A DNA stretch of 7,603 nucleotides from Candidatus Harrisonbacteria bacterium CG10_big_fil_rev_8_21_14_0_10_44_23 (GTDB lineage Bacteria; Patescibacteriota; Minisyncoccia; UBA6257; 1-14-0-10-44-23), in NCBI GenBank assembly GCA_002773475.1, contig PFBB01000021.1, positions 2,006-9,608 on the forward strand, written 5' to 3'. The notes under the pieces were generated by a model. It made no database searches and was not told the DNA's origin. It was given only the letters and a program-made list of their open reading frames with translations. Made by a program: the position numbers and the translations under genes. Shown here piece by piece: positions 1 to 5,856 of this stretch. Numbering within the stretch: the stretch's first letter is position 1; every line of letters starts with the position of its first letter.

Positions 1-646
1 AGTCGCAAAAGGCGGGAGGGGAGGTCGAGGAAACTACAACTTCGTTAATGCCGAAAGGCGCTCACCAAAAGTTGCCGAAAAAGGCAGGCGAGGGGAGAAG
101 TTTACCGTTAAACTAGAGTTAAAGTTAATTGCCGATATTGGGTTTATTGGATTACCTAGCGCTGGAAAATCTAGCTTACTAAATGCTTTCACTCGAGCGC
201 AAGCCAAAGTGGCAGCCTATCCATTTACTACTCTGGAGCCCAACCTGGGAGTTTTAGAAATCTACGGCAAGTCCTACATTTTAGCAGATATCCCTGGGCT
301 AATTCAGGGAGCCGCTCAGGGAAAGGGGATAGGGATTAAATTCCTTCGCCACATCCAGAGAACACGCTACTTATTCCACTGCATTAGCGCTGAGTCTAGA
401 GACGTGATTGCTGATTACAAAACTATTCGAGAAGAGTTGGCTAACTACGACCCTAGCCTAAGCCAAAAACCCGAGTGCCTGATTTTAACCAAGACAGATT
501 TACGAGAGGAAAAGGATTGGGTTGCCGCCTTCGATAAACTAGAAAAGATCAATCCTTGTATCGTTGCTAGCTCTATTCACGAAGCAGATAGTGTCGAAAA
601 GGTGAAAAGCTTTATTGCTAATAAATTGCAGAAGAAAGAAGAATGA
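1..646 (+). CDS. obg: Obg-family ribosome-assembly GTPase, 3' part (5' truncated by window)
   Basis: This is the C-terminal 214 residues of an Obg/CgtA GTPase, read in frame from base 2; the start lies outside the window. Obg proteins bind the large ribosomal subunit and act in its maturation and in stress responses. The fragment opens with the end of the glycine-rich Obg fold (GGRGGRGN) and then the G domain: P-loop GLPSAGKS at fragment residues 50-57 (149-172), switch I AAYPFTTLEPNLGV, G3 DIPGLIQGA from residue 96 (287), G4 TKTD at 163-166 (488-499) in place of the usual NKxD, and a G5-like ASS at 189-191. The protein stops about 23 residues after G5 at a TGA (644-646), so the OCT domain found in many Obg proteins is absent. 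The protein is basic and glutamate-rich at its very end. An FKBP gene follows 46 nt later on the same strand. The family call is secure; nucleotide specificity with TKTD is inferred. Confidence 0.95.
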   Translation, partial: VAKGGRGGRGNYNFVNAERRSPKVAEKGRRGEKFTVKLELKLIADIGFIGLPSAGKSSLLNAFTRAQAKVAAYPFTTLEPNLGVLEIYGKSYILADIPGLIQGAAQGKGIGIKFLRHIQRTRYLFHCISAESRDVIADYKTIREELANYDPSLSQKPECLILTKTDLREEKDWVAAFDKLEKINPCIVASSIHEADSVEKVKSFIANKLQKKEE

Positions 647-692
647 TTTAAGCTAATCAAGTAGCAAATTAAACAAATAATTTTCAGAAAAC

Positions 693-1217
693 ATGTTAAG
701 AACTATAATCTTTATCATTTTGGCTGTAGCGGTTTTATTTCTCGCTTCTAAATATTTACCTAATATATTAAGCAGCGACTCGGCAGATGAGCCAACGGTT
801 GCTGCGGAGGCAGTTGCTGAGGAGTCCGCTATGGAAACATCAGAAACTAATATTCAAGAAGTGGCTAATATGGAAGCTCAAACAATCAAACAAGATAACG
901 GACTAGAAATTACCACCCTCAAAGCTGGCACCGGCGAAGGGGCAGTAGTGGGCAATTCGGTCACCGTTCACTATGTCGGCACTTTAACCAATGGAGCAAA
1001 ATTTGATAGCTCTCGCGACCACAATCAACCCTTTACGGTTGTGCTTGGCCAAAACCGAGTTATCCCAGGCTGGGAGCAGGGTTTGTTAGGGATTAAGGCT
1101 GGAGAATTACGAAAGCTAGTTATCCCTTCAGATTTGGCATATGGGCCTCAAGAACTTCCTGGTATTCCCGCCAACTCAACTTTAGTGTTTGAAATTGAAG
1201 CCCTAGAAATAAAATAA
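693..1217 (+). CDS. Membrane-anchored FKBP-type peptidyl-prolyl cis-trans isomerase
   Basis: The 174-residue protein has an N-terminal hydrophobic segment (about 3-22) with no lipobox cysteine, so it is probably an uncleaved anchor or a signal peptide. An Ala/Glu/Ser/Thr-rich spacer (about 28-62) follows, then one FKBP domain (about 64-174). FKBP domains catalyse cis-trans isomerisation of Xaa-Pro bonds; here the domain would act outside the membrane on exported proteins. Visible active-site positions are Y94 (VHYVGTL), F104-D105 (KFDSS), F114, V123-I124-W127 (VIPGWEQGL), Y150 (AYGP) and F166 (LVFEIE). The position equal to His87 of human FKBP12 lies in a changed loop (PQELPGIP). The ATG at 693 gives the complete anchor and has no Shine-Dalgarno sequence upstream. 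The gene lies between obg and an AI-2E-family gene and probably shares their transcript. Family and export call are firm; the client proteins are unknown. Confidence 0.93.
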   Translation: MLRTIIFIILAVAVLFLASKYLPNILSSDSADEPTVAAEAVAEESAMETSETNIQEVANMEAQTIKQDNGLEITTLKAGTGEGAVVGNSVTVHYVGTLTNGAKFDSSRDHNQPFTVVLGQNRVIPGWEQGLLGIKAGELRKLVIPSDLAYGPQELPGIPANSTLVFEIEALEIK

Positions 1218-1230
1218 GCAGTTTAACTGC
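1218..1230. repeat. Short perfect palindrome in the 21-nt FKBP/AI-2E gap
   Basis: GCAGTTTAACTGC has 6-bp arms around one central base and starts directly after the FKBP stop codon, ending 8 nt before the next ATG. As RNA it would give a 5-bp hairpin with a 3-nt loop. No T-run follows, so it is not a usual intrinsic terminator. It could set mRNA stability or simply be chance. Confidence 0.35.
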
Positions 1231-1238
1231 CACCACAT

Positions 1239-2297
1239 ATGGTTGATAAAAAAATACAAGTAGGATTTTTCTTCCTAGTTTTTGGTTTAACTATTCTTTT
1301 GTCTTTCTTGATCTTCAAGCCCTACATGAACATTCTTGTTTTGTCGGGCACCTTCGCGATAATATTTTATCCTCTCTACCAATATCTACTAAAGAAGCTT
1401 CGCAACAAGCTAGAGAGATTGGCCTCTTTATTGAGTGTTGTGGCTGTTTTGGTAATCGTCCTCATCCCACTAGTATTTCTCACCACTCGATTAGCCTCTG
1501 AGGCGCAGTCTTTTTACGACAAGGTAAAAAGTGGCGAAGTCGAGGCTAGGGTGGTTATCGATCTTCCGTATTCTGACACCAACGTCACTATTAACAAGTG
1601 GGAGCAGTCTATGAATCAATTTATCACCGCCAAGACGCTTTCCGCCGATGAATACATTCAAAAAGGAGTAAGTCTCTTGCAGGCTAATGCTCAAAAGATA
1701 TTTCAGAGCGCCGCTGGCACAATCTTCGCCTTCTTCATTTGGGCCCTGTCTCTTTACTACTTCTTTAAAGATGGACGAAAGATCAAGAGGCTCATTGTTG
1801 GTGCCAGCCCACTTGACGATAAATATGACAACGAAATCATCTCTCGACTAAGAAGAGCAGTTAAGTCAGTAATTGGCGGCACACTCCTAGTGGCCATCTT
1901 GCAAGGTATCTTAGTCGGTGTAGGATTTACGATCTTTGGCGTTCCCGCCGCATTTGTCTGGGGAGCAGTAGCGATTATCACCGCTCTAATCCCCAACATT
2001 GGAACTGCTATGATTACCGCTCCAGGAGTTATTTATTTGCTCTTCACCAACCAAGTTGGCATGGCAATCGGTCTAGCAATTTGGGCAGCAGTCATAGTCG
2101 GCCTTGCGGACAACTTCCTCCGCCCATTCCTTATCGAAAAAGGCATTCACATTCACCCCTTAGTTATTCTTCTCTCCGTCTTGGGCGGTATTGCGTTTTT
2201 CGGCCCCGTTGGATTTATCACTGGACCACTGGTCATCGCCCTTCTGGTTGAATTTGGTAAAATCTATCGCCAATTCATTCTTAAAGAAGCTAAATAG
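1239..2297 (+). CDS. AI-2E family (TqsA/PerM-like) polytopic membrane protein
   Basis: The 352-residue protein has the layout of the AI-2E transporter / PerM family. There are three N-terminal membrane segments (about 7-26, 30-48, 62-84), a soluble stretch (about 85-155) predicted outside the membrane, one segment (about 158-177), a basic cytoplasmic loop (178-210), and a C-terminal bundle (about 211-343). Family signatures are ALIPNIGTA (249-257), DNFLRPFLI (291-299), and HPLVILLSVLGGIAFFG followed by GFITGPL (306-331). Experimentally studied relatives export the signal AI-2 or act as Na+/H+ antiporters, and most members have no known substrate, so quorum-signal transport should not be assumed here. 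The start ATG (1239) has no Shine-Dalgarno sequence. The gene sits 21 nt after the FKBP gene and 5 nt before the TsaC/YrdC gene, consistent with one transcript. Family call firm, substrate unknown. Confidence 0.93.
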   Translation: MVDKKIQVGFFFLVFGLTILLSFLIFKPYMNILVLSGTFAIIFYPLYQYLLKKLRNKLERLASLLSVVAVLVIVLIPLVFLTTRLASEAQSFYDKVKSGEVEARVVIDLPYSDTNVTINKWEQSMNQFITAKTLSADEYIQKGVSLLQANAQKIFQSAAGTIFAFFIWALSLYYFFKDGRKIKRLIVGASPLDDKYDNEIISRLRRAVKSVIGGTLLVAILQGILVGVGFTIFGVPAAFVWGAVAIITALIPNIGTAMITAPGVIYLLFTNQVGMAIGLAIWAAVIVGLADNFLRPFLIEKGIHIHPLVILLSVLGGIAFFGPVGFITGPLVIALLVEFGKIYRQFILKEAK

Positions 2298-2302
2298 ACT
2301 TA

Positions 2303-2869
2303 ATGCTAAATTGGTCTGCGTTAAAACCCGCAGTTAAATTATTGCGCTCTCAAAAGGTGGGTATTTTGCCAACCGATACAATCTACGGATTAGTGGCCAG
2401 CGCTCTTGATTTTGATTCAGTGGAGCGACTTTATGAAATTCGGTATCGAGACAAAAATAAACCAGTCATTGTTTTAATTGGGAGAATCAGCGACCTAAAA
2501 TTATTTGGAATAAAGCTAAGCTCCAAACTAAAGAAAAGCTTAAAAAGATACTGGCCCGGCCCAATAAGCATTATCTTCCCCGTTTCTTCGCCAAGATTCT
2601 CTCATATTCATCGAGGTGGTGGTAGTATTGCCTTTCGCCTGCCTCAAAATCGCCCCCTAAGAAGACTTTTAAAGAAAACTGGACCAATTTGCGCCCCTTC
2701 AGCAAACCCGCAAGGAGAGGCTCCCGCGCAAGATATAGAAACCGCCAAAAAATACTTTGCCAATCAAGTAGATTTTTACATCGACTGTGGCGAAATAAAA
2801 AACCCGCCATCTACAGTGCTTAAAATAGAAGGCAATACTTTTATTGTAGTGAGAAAGGGTGCCGCTTAA
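2303..2869 (+). CDS. TsaC/YrdC-type L-threonylcarbamoyladenylate synthase (short form)
   Basis: This 188-residue protein is a single YrdC/Sua5 domain without the C-terminal Sua5 extension. The family makes threonylcarbamoyl-AMP from threonine, bicarbonate and ATP, the first step of t6A37 formation on ANN-decoding tRNAs, in the cytoplasm. Motifs seen are LPTDTIYGL (22-30), the substrate-binding basic patch IRYRDKNKP (46-54, where the family lysine of KxR appears as R47), WPGP (84-87), the basic/glycine loop HRGGGSIAFRLP (103-114), APSANPQGEAPA (131-142, the SxN motif) and PSTVLKIEG (169-177). The length matches the TsaC short form. ATG at 2303 is 5 nt after the upstream stop. Its last 4 nt overlap the end of a convergent minus-strand gene. 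The partner genes tsaB, tsaD and tsaE are not in the window. Closely related YciO-type proteins are the main alternative. Confidence 0.9.
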   Translation: MLNWSALKPAVKLLRSQKVGILPTDTIYGLVASALDFDSVERLYEIRYRDKNKPVIVLIGRISDLKLFGIKLSSKLKKSLKRYWPGPISIIFPVSSPRFSHIHRGGGSIAFRLPQNRPLRRLLKKTGPICAPSANPQGEAPAQDIETAKKYFANQVDFYIDCGEIKNPPSTVLKIEGNTFIVVRKGAA

Positions 2870-4020
2870 GGGTTGACCTCATCAAAGCTAGCTGGAACCA
2901 CATCTATTAATACAGTGGCTTTAACTTGGCCATCGTAAAACAGGCTAAACAACGTGCTCGGCGCAGTCGGAGTAACATAGACATTGCTTTGGGCGGCAAA
3001 TTCCTTATCTATGCCAAACACTTCGGTATTGGAAGATAGGCGCACCTTACCGGGAGCTAATTCACCAGTCTCGTCGTCGCTACATCTCCAATAAAGCAGG
3101 GAGCGGCCAATTACATCACCCTCAGAATCTTTACTTAGTTTTTCTGGATCGGCATTGAGGCTGCAGGAAAAGGTTGGAAGAGCATCTTGATCATTTCCGT
3201 CGGCAACTTCATCAGTGGCTCCTTCATCAACAACATCCTCGTTATCTCCACCTTCGGTTCCATCGTCTTCAGTAATTGTGTCTTCATCTGGACCCGCTTC
3301 TAGCTGAACATCCAAGCCAACTTTTATACAATCAGGATCGTAGGCATTAGAATCAAACGCAAAATTAGACCAAGGGTCATAGACAAAGGAGGTGTCTCCA
3401 GCCGCCAGTCTTGCTTCTGCATCAACCAATATCGTGTACCAAGGAGTGTATTTTGGAACTCCCCATTGCGAAGTGCATTGACTGTCAGAAAGCTGTAAGC
3501 CGATTCGAAGATCCTTTAAGCGCTGATTATCTGGAAGAGGCGCATCAGACTTTCTTATGATTAATCGCAACGCATCAAAGTCGTAATAGTTTGAATCTGC
3601 CGCCCATCCAGACCAACCACCGCCAGCGCTAGCCATTGGAGTGCATTGAATATCTCCCTCTTGAGAATATCCTGCAATATTTCCAGAAGAGTCTAGACTA
3701 ACTCCGTCAACTGCCTGAAGGCAGACCTGAAAATCGTTTTGGGGTAGCCCCTGAGAGCTTGTATTTACTTGCAGACGAGCGCAGTCTGGATCATAACCAT
3801 TTGCATCATAAGCCCACGGCGTTGCCAATTCTAGGGCCGAGTTCGAAAAGGGAGCAGTAGTTTGGATTTGTCCAAACTGACCAACACAACCATCGTCTAC
3901 CAATTGCAAACTTACGCTGAAATCATCAATTGCCGCTGAGGAGTCATAACCAAAAACCAGCACCCCAACGCCAACTAAGACGATTAGCGCAAGACTATAA
4001 TTTATAAATTTCTTGAGCAT
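2866..4020 (-). CDS. Exported/anchored protein with three tandem Cys/Trp/Asp modules and acidic linker; no recognised family
   Basis: I do not recognise a named family for this 384-residue protein. Residues 5-24 form a hydrophobic signal peptide or anchor after LKK. Three diverged modules follow (32-87, 96-157, 170-240). Each opens with a strand like D-F/L-x-V/I-x-L-Q-x-x-D and closes with W followed by D-(A/S)-N-x-Y-D-x-D and a final beta strand; LPxN-type linkers separate the modules (92-95, 162-165). Residues 241-280 are an Asp/Glu/Gly/Thr-rich linker (18 of 40 acidic), then a beta-rich C-terminal domain (282-384) begins with FSCSLNADP. The mature part has eight cysteines: C45/C80, C100/C126, C182/C231, C286/C313, suggesting four disulfides and an extracytoplasmic location. 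The start at 4018-4020 lies inside the preceding gene, a 26-nt overlap that suggests translational coupling. A surface-exposed or binding role is inferred only. Confidence 0.88.
   Translation of the reverse strand: MLKKFINYSLALIVLVGVGVLVFGYDSSAAIDDFSVSLQLVDDGCVGQFGQIQTTAPFSNSALELATPWAYDANGYDPDCARLQVNTSSQGLPQNDFQVCLQAVDGVSLDSSGNIAGYSQEGDIQCTPMASAGGGWSGWAADSNYYDFDALRLIIRKSDAPLPDNQRLKDLRIGLQLSDSQCTSQWGVPKYTPWYTILVDAEARLAAGDTSFVYDPWSNFAFDSNAYDPDCIKVGLDVQLEAGPDEDTITEDDGTEGGDNEDVVDEGATDEVADGNDQDALPTFSCSLNADPEKLSKDSEGDVIGRSLLYWRCSDDETGELAPGKVRLSSNTEVFGIDKEFAAQSNVYVTPTAPSTLFSLFYDGQVKATVLIDVVPASFDEVNP
3301..3513 (-). repeat. Protein repeat module 3 (residues 170-240)
   Basis: Third and longest copy: opening DLRIGLQLSDSQC, middle with WG and TPWYT, closing PWSNFAFDSNAYDPDC then IKVGLDV. 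C182 and C231 match the cysteine positions of copy 1. The acidic linker of the protein starts immediately after it. Confidence 0.7.
3550..3735 (-). repeat. Protein repeat module 2 (residues 96-157)
   Basis: Second copy: opening DFQVCLQAVD, middle IQCTPMASAGGGWSGW, closing DSNYYDFDALRLII. The closing cysteine of the other copies is alanine here (A150), while a cysteine appears in the opening strand (C100). The copy therefore keeps two cysteines (C100, C126) but in a different place. Confidence 0.68.
3760..3927 (-). repeat. Protein repeat module 1 (residues 32-87)
   Basis: First copy of the module: DFSVSLQLVDDGC opening, then PWAYDANGYDPDCARL closing. C45 and C80 frame it and would pair if the module is disulfide-bonded. 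It is shorter in the middle than copies 2 and 3. The similarity is at protein level; no long nucleotide identity is evident. Confidence 0.7.
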
Positions 4021-4507
4021 AGTTCTCGCTTTCGGTTTTAATCACTGCATCGCTTTTGATTGAGACAAAATCATTAACCGCAACATCATCAATGCTGAGT
4101 TCGGTTTTAGTTGTGCCATCGTCCCCAGAAACTTTGCTAAATAAAGTTTTATTGTCGATGGTAAACACTACGCCGATGGAGTCTCCAGAGTCGATAACAA
4201 TCTTATCGGCGGCGATTTGTTTGACTACGCCATTCATGGCCGATTCTTGGGCCATCTTTTCTTGCTCCAAAAGTGCTTTTGTTTCCACAATTGCCTGAGT
4301 TCGGATTGCTTCAGTATCTACCGGAGGAATTTCTGGAGTTAACCAGGTCTTTAAAAGCCAGCCGAGTGCTAGCCCAACAACTAAAGTGACTAAGACTATT
4401 AAAATTAAAACCGCTTTCTTTTGGCCACCGCCAGTAGACTGAGCTGGCTCCACCTGGATCGGCTCATCCATAGGTTGTGGAGCTGCTGAAATTTGTTCAT
4501 CTGCCAT
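3995..4507 (-). CDS. Bitopic membrane protein with small exoplasmic beta domain (DUF5666/OB-like pattern)
   Basis: The 170-residue protein has an acidic, proline-rich cytoplasmic tail (1-29), a KK pair, one membrane helix (about 32-52), a charged helical stalk (about 62-92) and a small beta-rich domain (about 92-170). The KK before the helix places the C-terminal part outside. The domain begins GVVKQIAADKIVID, then VFTIDNKT, and ends near LSIDDVAVNDFVSIKS. The pattern G-x-V-x-x-I then a T-containing strand, then L-x-D-(V/L)-x-V-x-D-x-V-x-(I/V) resembles DUF5666-like / OB-fold domains; this resemblance is from memory and is moderate. It has no cysteines. The ATG at 4505-4507 has no Shine-Dalgarno sequence but an A/T-rich leader. 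Its 3' end overlaps the repeat-protein gene by 26 nt, so the two products are probably made together and may work together at the cell surface. Confidence 0.85.
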   Translation of the reverse strand: MADEQISAAPQPMDEPIQVEPAQSTGGGQKKAVLILIVLVTLVVGLALGWLLKTWLTPEIPPVDTEAIRTQAIVETKALLEQEKMAQESAMNGVVKQIAADKIVIDSGDSIGVVFTIDNKTLFSKVSGDDGTTKTELSIDDVAVNDFVSIKSDAVIKTESENYAQEIYKL

Positions 4508-4540
4508 ATTTTTAAAATATATTTATTTATAAAAGCTTAA

Positions 4541-4568
4541 TCTATACTTAAGTTTACCCTCAATTCAA
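4541..4568 (-). promoter_or_regulatory. Possible promoter for the minus-strand surface-protein pair
   Basis: On the minus strand, TTGAAT (4563-4568) is separated by 16 nt from TATAGA (4541-4546). This would start a transcript with a leader of about 28 nt before the ATG at 4507. Both boxes are imperfect and the region is A/T-rich, so chance matches are likely. Confidence 0.3.
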
Positions 4569-4577
4569 TTTCAAAGC

Positions 4578-4592
4578 TATCCACTGTGGATA
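4578..4592. promoter_or_regulatory. Perfect 7+1+7 palindrome containing a consensus DnaA box
   Basis: TATCCACTGTGGATA is a perfect inverted repeat around T4585. Its right half with the next base (4585-4593) reads TGTGGATAA, the exact complement of the DnaA box TTATCCACA; the left half (CTATCCACT) matches 7 of 9. It lies in the divergent intergenic region, 34 nt upstream of the cobO -10 box, between A/T-rich stretches. It could be a DnaA site or an operator for an unknown dimeric regulator. Confidence 0.55.
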
Positions 4593-4626
4593 AAAAATAA
4601 TTTAAGAGAGGGGAGCGGTAATCGGC

Positions 4627-4632
4627 TATAAT
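4627..4632 (+). promoter_or_regulatory. -10 box for a leaderless cobO-like transcript
   Basis: A perfect TATAAT ends 6 nt before the ATG at 4639. Transcription 7 nt downstream of the box would start at the A of the start codon, giving a leaderless mRNA. No good -35 box is seen at 16-18 nt upstream (about 4604-4609 reads AAGAGA). No Shine-Dalgarno sequence is present. Confidence 0.5.
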
Positions 4633-4638
4633 AAAACT

Positions 4639-5202
4639 ATGCTAGTTATCAACACTGGAGACGGGAAGGGAAAAACTACGGCGGCTCTTGGTGCCGCTCT
4701 CCGCGCTGTTGGTAGAGGAAAAAATGTTTTGATGATCCAATTCATTAAAGGTCCGTGGGAGTCGGGAGAAGATATCAGCGTCGGGGAGCTTTTAAATAGA
4801 GAGGCAGTGGCGAAGAGCAATATAAAAACTGGAGAATTTGTCCTAAAAAAGATGGGCAAAGGATTTGTTGGTATACTAGGGGATAGCCTACCCATTGAAG
4901 AGCATAAAAGGGCTGCTCAGCAAGCGTTGGAGTTTGCTAGGGGAGAGCTAGAGGGGAAAAAGTGGGATTTGGTTATTTTAGATGAGATAAATGTTGCCCT
5001 AAGTCTAAAATTGCTAGATCTAAAGCAGGTTTTGGAGGCTGTGGATAACTTTTTGGAGGACTGCCAAGACTGTTTACTTTTGTTAACCGGCAGGGGAGTG
5101 GCAAAAGAGCTTATCGACCGAGCCGATCTAGTAACCGAGATGAAAGAAATTAAACATCCCTACAACCAAGGAAAAGATGCAAAAATTAGCCTAGAGTTTT
5201 AA
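4639..5202 (+). CDS. cobO: Cob(I)yrinic acid a,c-diamide / cob(I)alamin adenosyltransferase (CobO/BtuR family)
   Basis: The 187-residue protein matches the CobA/CobO/BtuR family, which transfers the 5'-deoxyadenosyl group of ATP to cob(I)alamin or related corrinoids in the cytoplasm. Seen are the P-loop GDGKGKTT (7-14), RAVGRGKNVLMIQFIKG (22-38), MGKGF (72-76, equal to the MGEGF stretch of BtuR), WDLVILDEIN (109-118), LTGRG (149-153), ADLVTEM (162-168) and KHPYNQGKDA (172-181). Length is close to the family norm. A C-x-x-C pair (142, 145) just before LTGRG is not one I know as typical. No corrinoid biosynthesis gene is nearby, so the product more likely activates scavenged corrinoid for a B12 enzyme located elsewhere. 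The M50 peptidase gene starts 1 nt after its stop, so they are probably cotranscribed. Start chosen because the P-loop follows immediately, as in relatives. Confidence 0.92.
   Translation: MLVINTGDGKGKTTAALGAALRAVGRGKNVLMIQFIKGPWESGEDISVGELLNREAVAKSNIKTGEFVLKKMGKGFVGILGDSLPIEEHKRAAQQALEFARGELEGKKWDLVILDEINVALSLKLLDLKQVLEAVDNFLEDCQDCLLLLTGRGVAKELIDRADLVTEMKEIKHPYNQGKDAKISLEF
5040..5048 (-). other. Second consensus DnaA box (inside cobO-like gene)
   Basis: TGTGGATAA is the exact complement of TTATCCACA, in the same orientation as the box at 4585-4593 and 455 bp from it. It lies in codons for AVDN, so coding constraint can explain it. Confidence 0.35.
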
Positions 5203-5203
5203 A

Positions 5204-5842
5204 ATGCAATTAATTCTAATAATATTTCAAATAATCGTCCTTATCTTCTCTGTTATCATCCATGAGATATCTCACGGCTATTTAGCGCTAAAATTAGGAG
5301 ACCGCACAGCAAAAGATTCTGGCAGACTAACAATTAATCCGGCAAAGCATATAGACCCAATCGGCTCTATATTTTTGCCGTTCTTTCTGGCAATTGCCGG
5401 ATTGCCGATTATCGGATGGGCAAAGCCAGTCCCCTATAATCCAAATAATTTAAAGAACCCGAAAAAGGGAGCCGGGTTTATCGCTCTAGCTGGTCCACTC
5501 AGCAACATTATACTGGCCGTCATATTTGCTTTGATTATTCGGGTGATGGGCGGGTTTTCCAACAGCGGACTATCCCCTAGCATTTTGTTATTGAATTTCA
5601 TTGTATTGATCAATTTATTGCTGGCTTTTTTCAATCTTATTCCTATTCCCCCACTGGATGGATCAAAAATCCTATTTTCTCTACTACCTCGATCGGCTTT
5701 CCGGTTTGAGTCTTGGATGAGTCGCTATGGAATGATAGTGATATTATTGATCCTTTTCACCGTGGGTTTTGGATTTCTTTGGCCACTAGTCGAATCAATC
5801 CACCACTTTTTAGTTGGTCCTGTATCCGCTTTGATTTTTTAG
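5204..5842 (+). CDS. Site-2-protease-like M50 family membrane metallopeptidase
   Basis: The 212-residue polytopic protein carries the zinc-protease signature HEISHG (H20-E21-x-x-H24) inside the first membrane segment, and the second catalytic motif NLIPIPPLDGSKI (144-156, with D152 as the expected third zinc ligand). Other family marks are INPAKHIDPIGSI (44-56), GWAKPVPYNP (71-80) and ALAGPLSNI (94-102). No PDZ domain is present, so it belongs to the small S2P-like branch rather than the RseP/SpoIVFB-with-accessory-domain forms. Such enzymes cleave transmembrane substrates within the membrane; the target here is unknown. The ATG is 1 nt after the cobO stop and has no Shine-Dalgarno sequence, so it probably depends on the same transcript. 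The next gene, rpsL, has its own promoter 85 nt downstream. Confidence 0.93.
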   Translation: MQLILIIFQIIVLIFSVIIHEISHGYLALKLGDRTAKDSGRLTINPAKHIDPIGSIFLPFFLAIAGLPIIGWAKPVPYNPNNLKNPKKGAGFIALAGPLSNIILAVIFALIIRVMGGFSNSGLSPSILLLNFIVLINLLLAFFNLIPIPPLDGSKILFSLLPRSAFRFESWMSRYGMIVILLILFTVGFGFLWPLVESIHHFLVGPVSALIF

Positions 5843-5856
5843 TTAGTTTAGGTAGC

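Noticed and set aside
644..646. TGA stop of obg as a sign of a recoded (TGA = Gly) genome
   Set aside because: Read-through would add only six codons before a TAG, so it is not decisive by itself, but no other gene contains in-frame TGA and glycine uses GGN, so the standard code fits.
2850..2890. Bidirectional terminator between the convergent tsaC-like and repeat-protein genes
   Set aside because: The coding regions overlap by 4 nt and no stem with a T-run is visible on either strand.
4626..4895. Open frame on the minus strand opposite the cobO-like gene
   Set aside because: It is antisense to the conserved P-loop region, and its product has biased, unrecognisable composition.
4508..5048. 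Chromosomal replication origin
   Set aside because: Only two exact DnaA boxes are present, the intergenic space is 131 bp, and none of dnaA, dnaN, rpmH or gyrB is nearby. Kept only as a lower-level finding.
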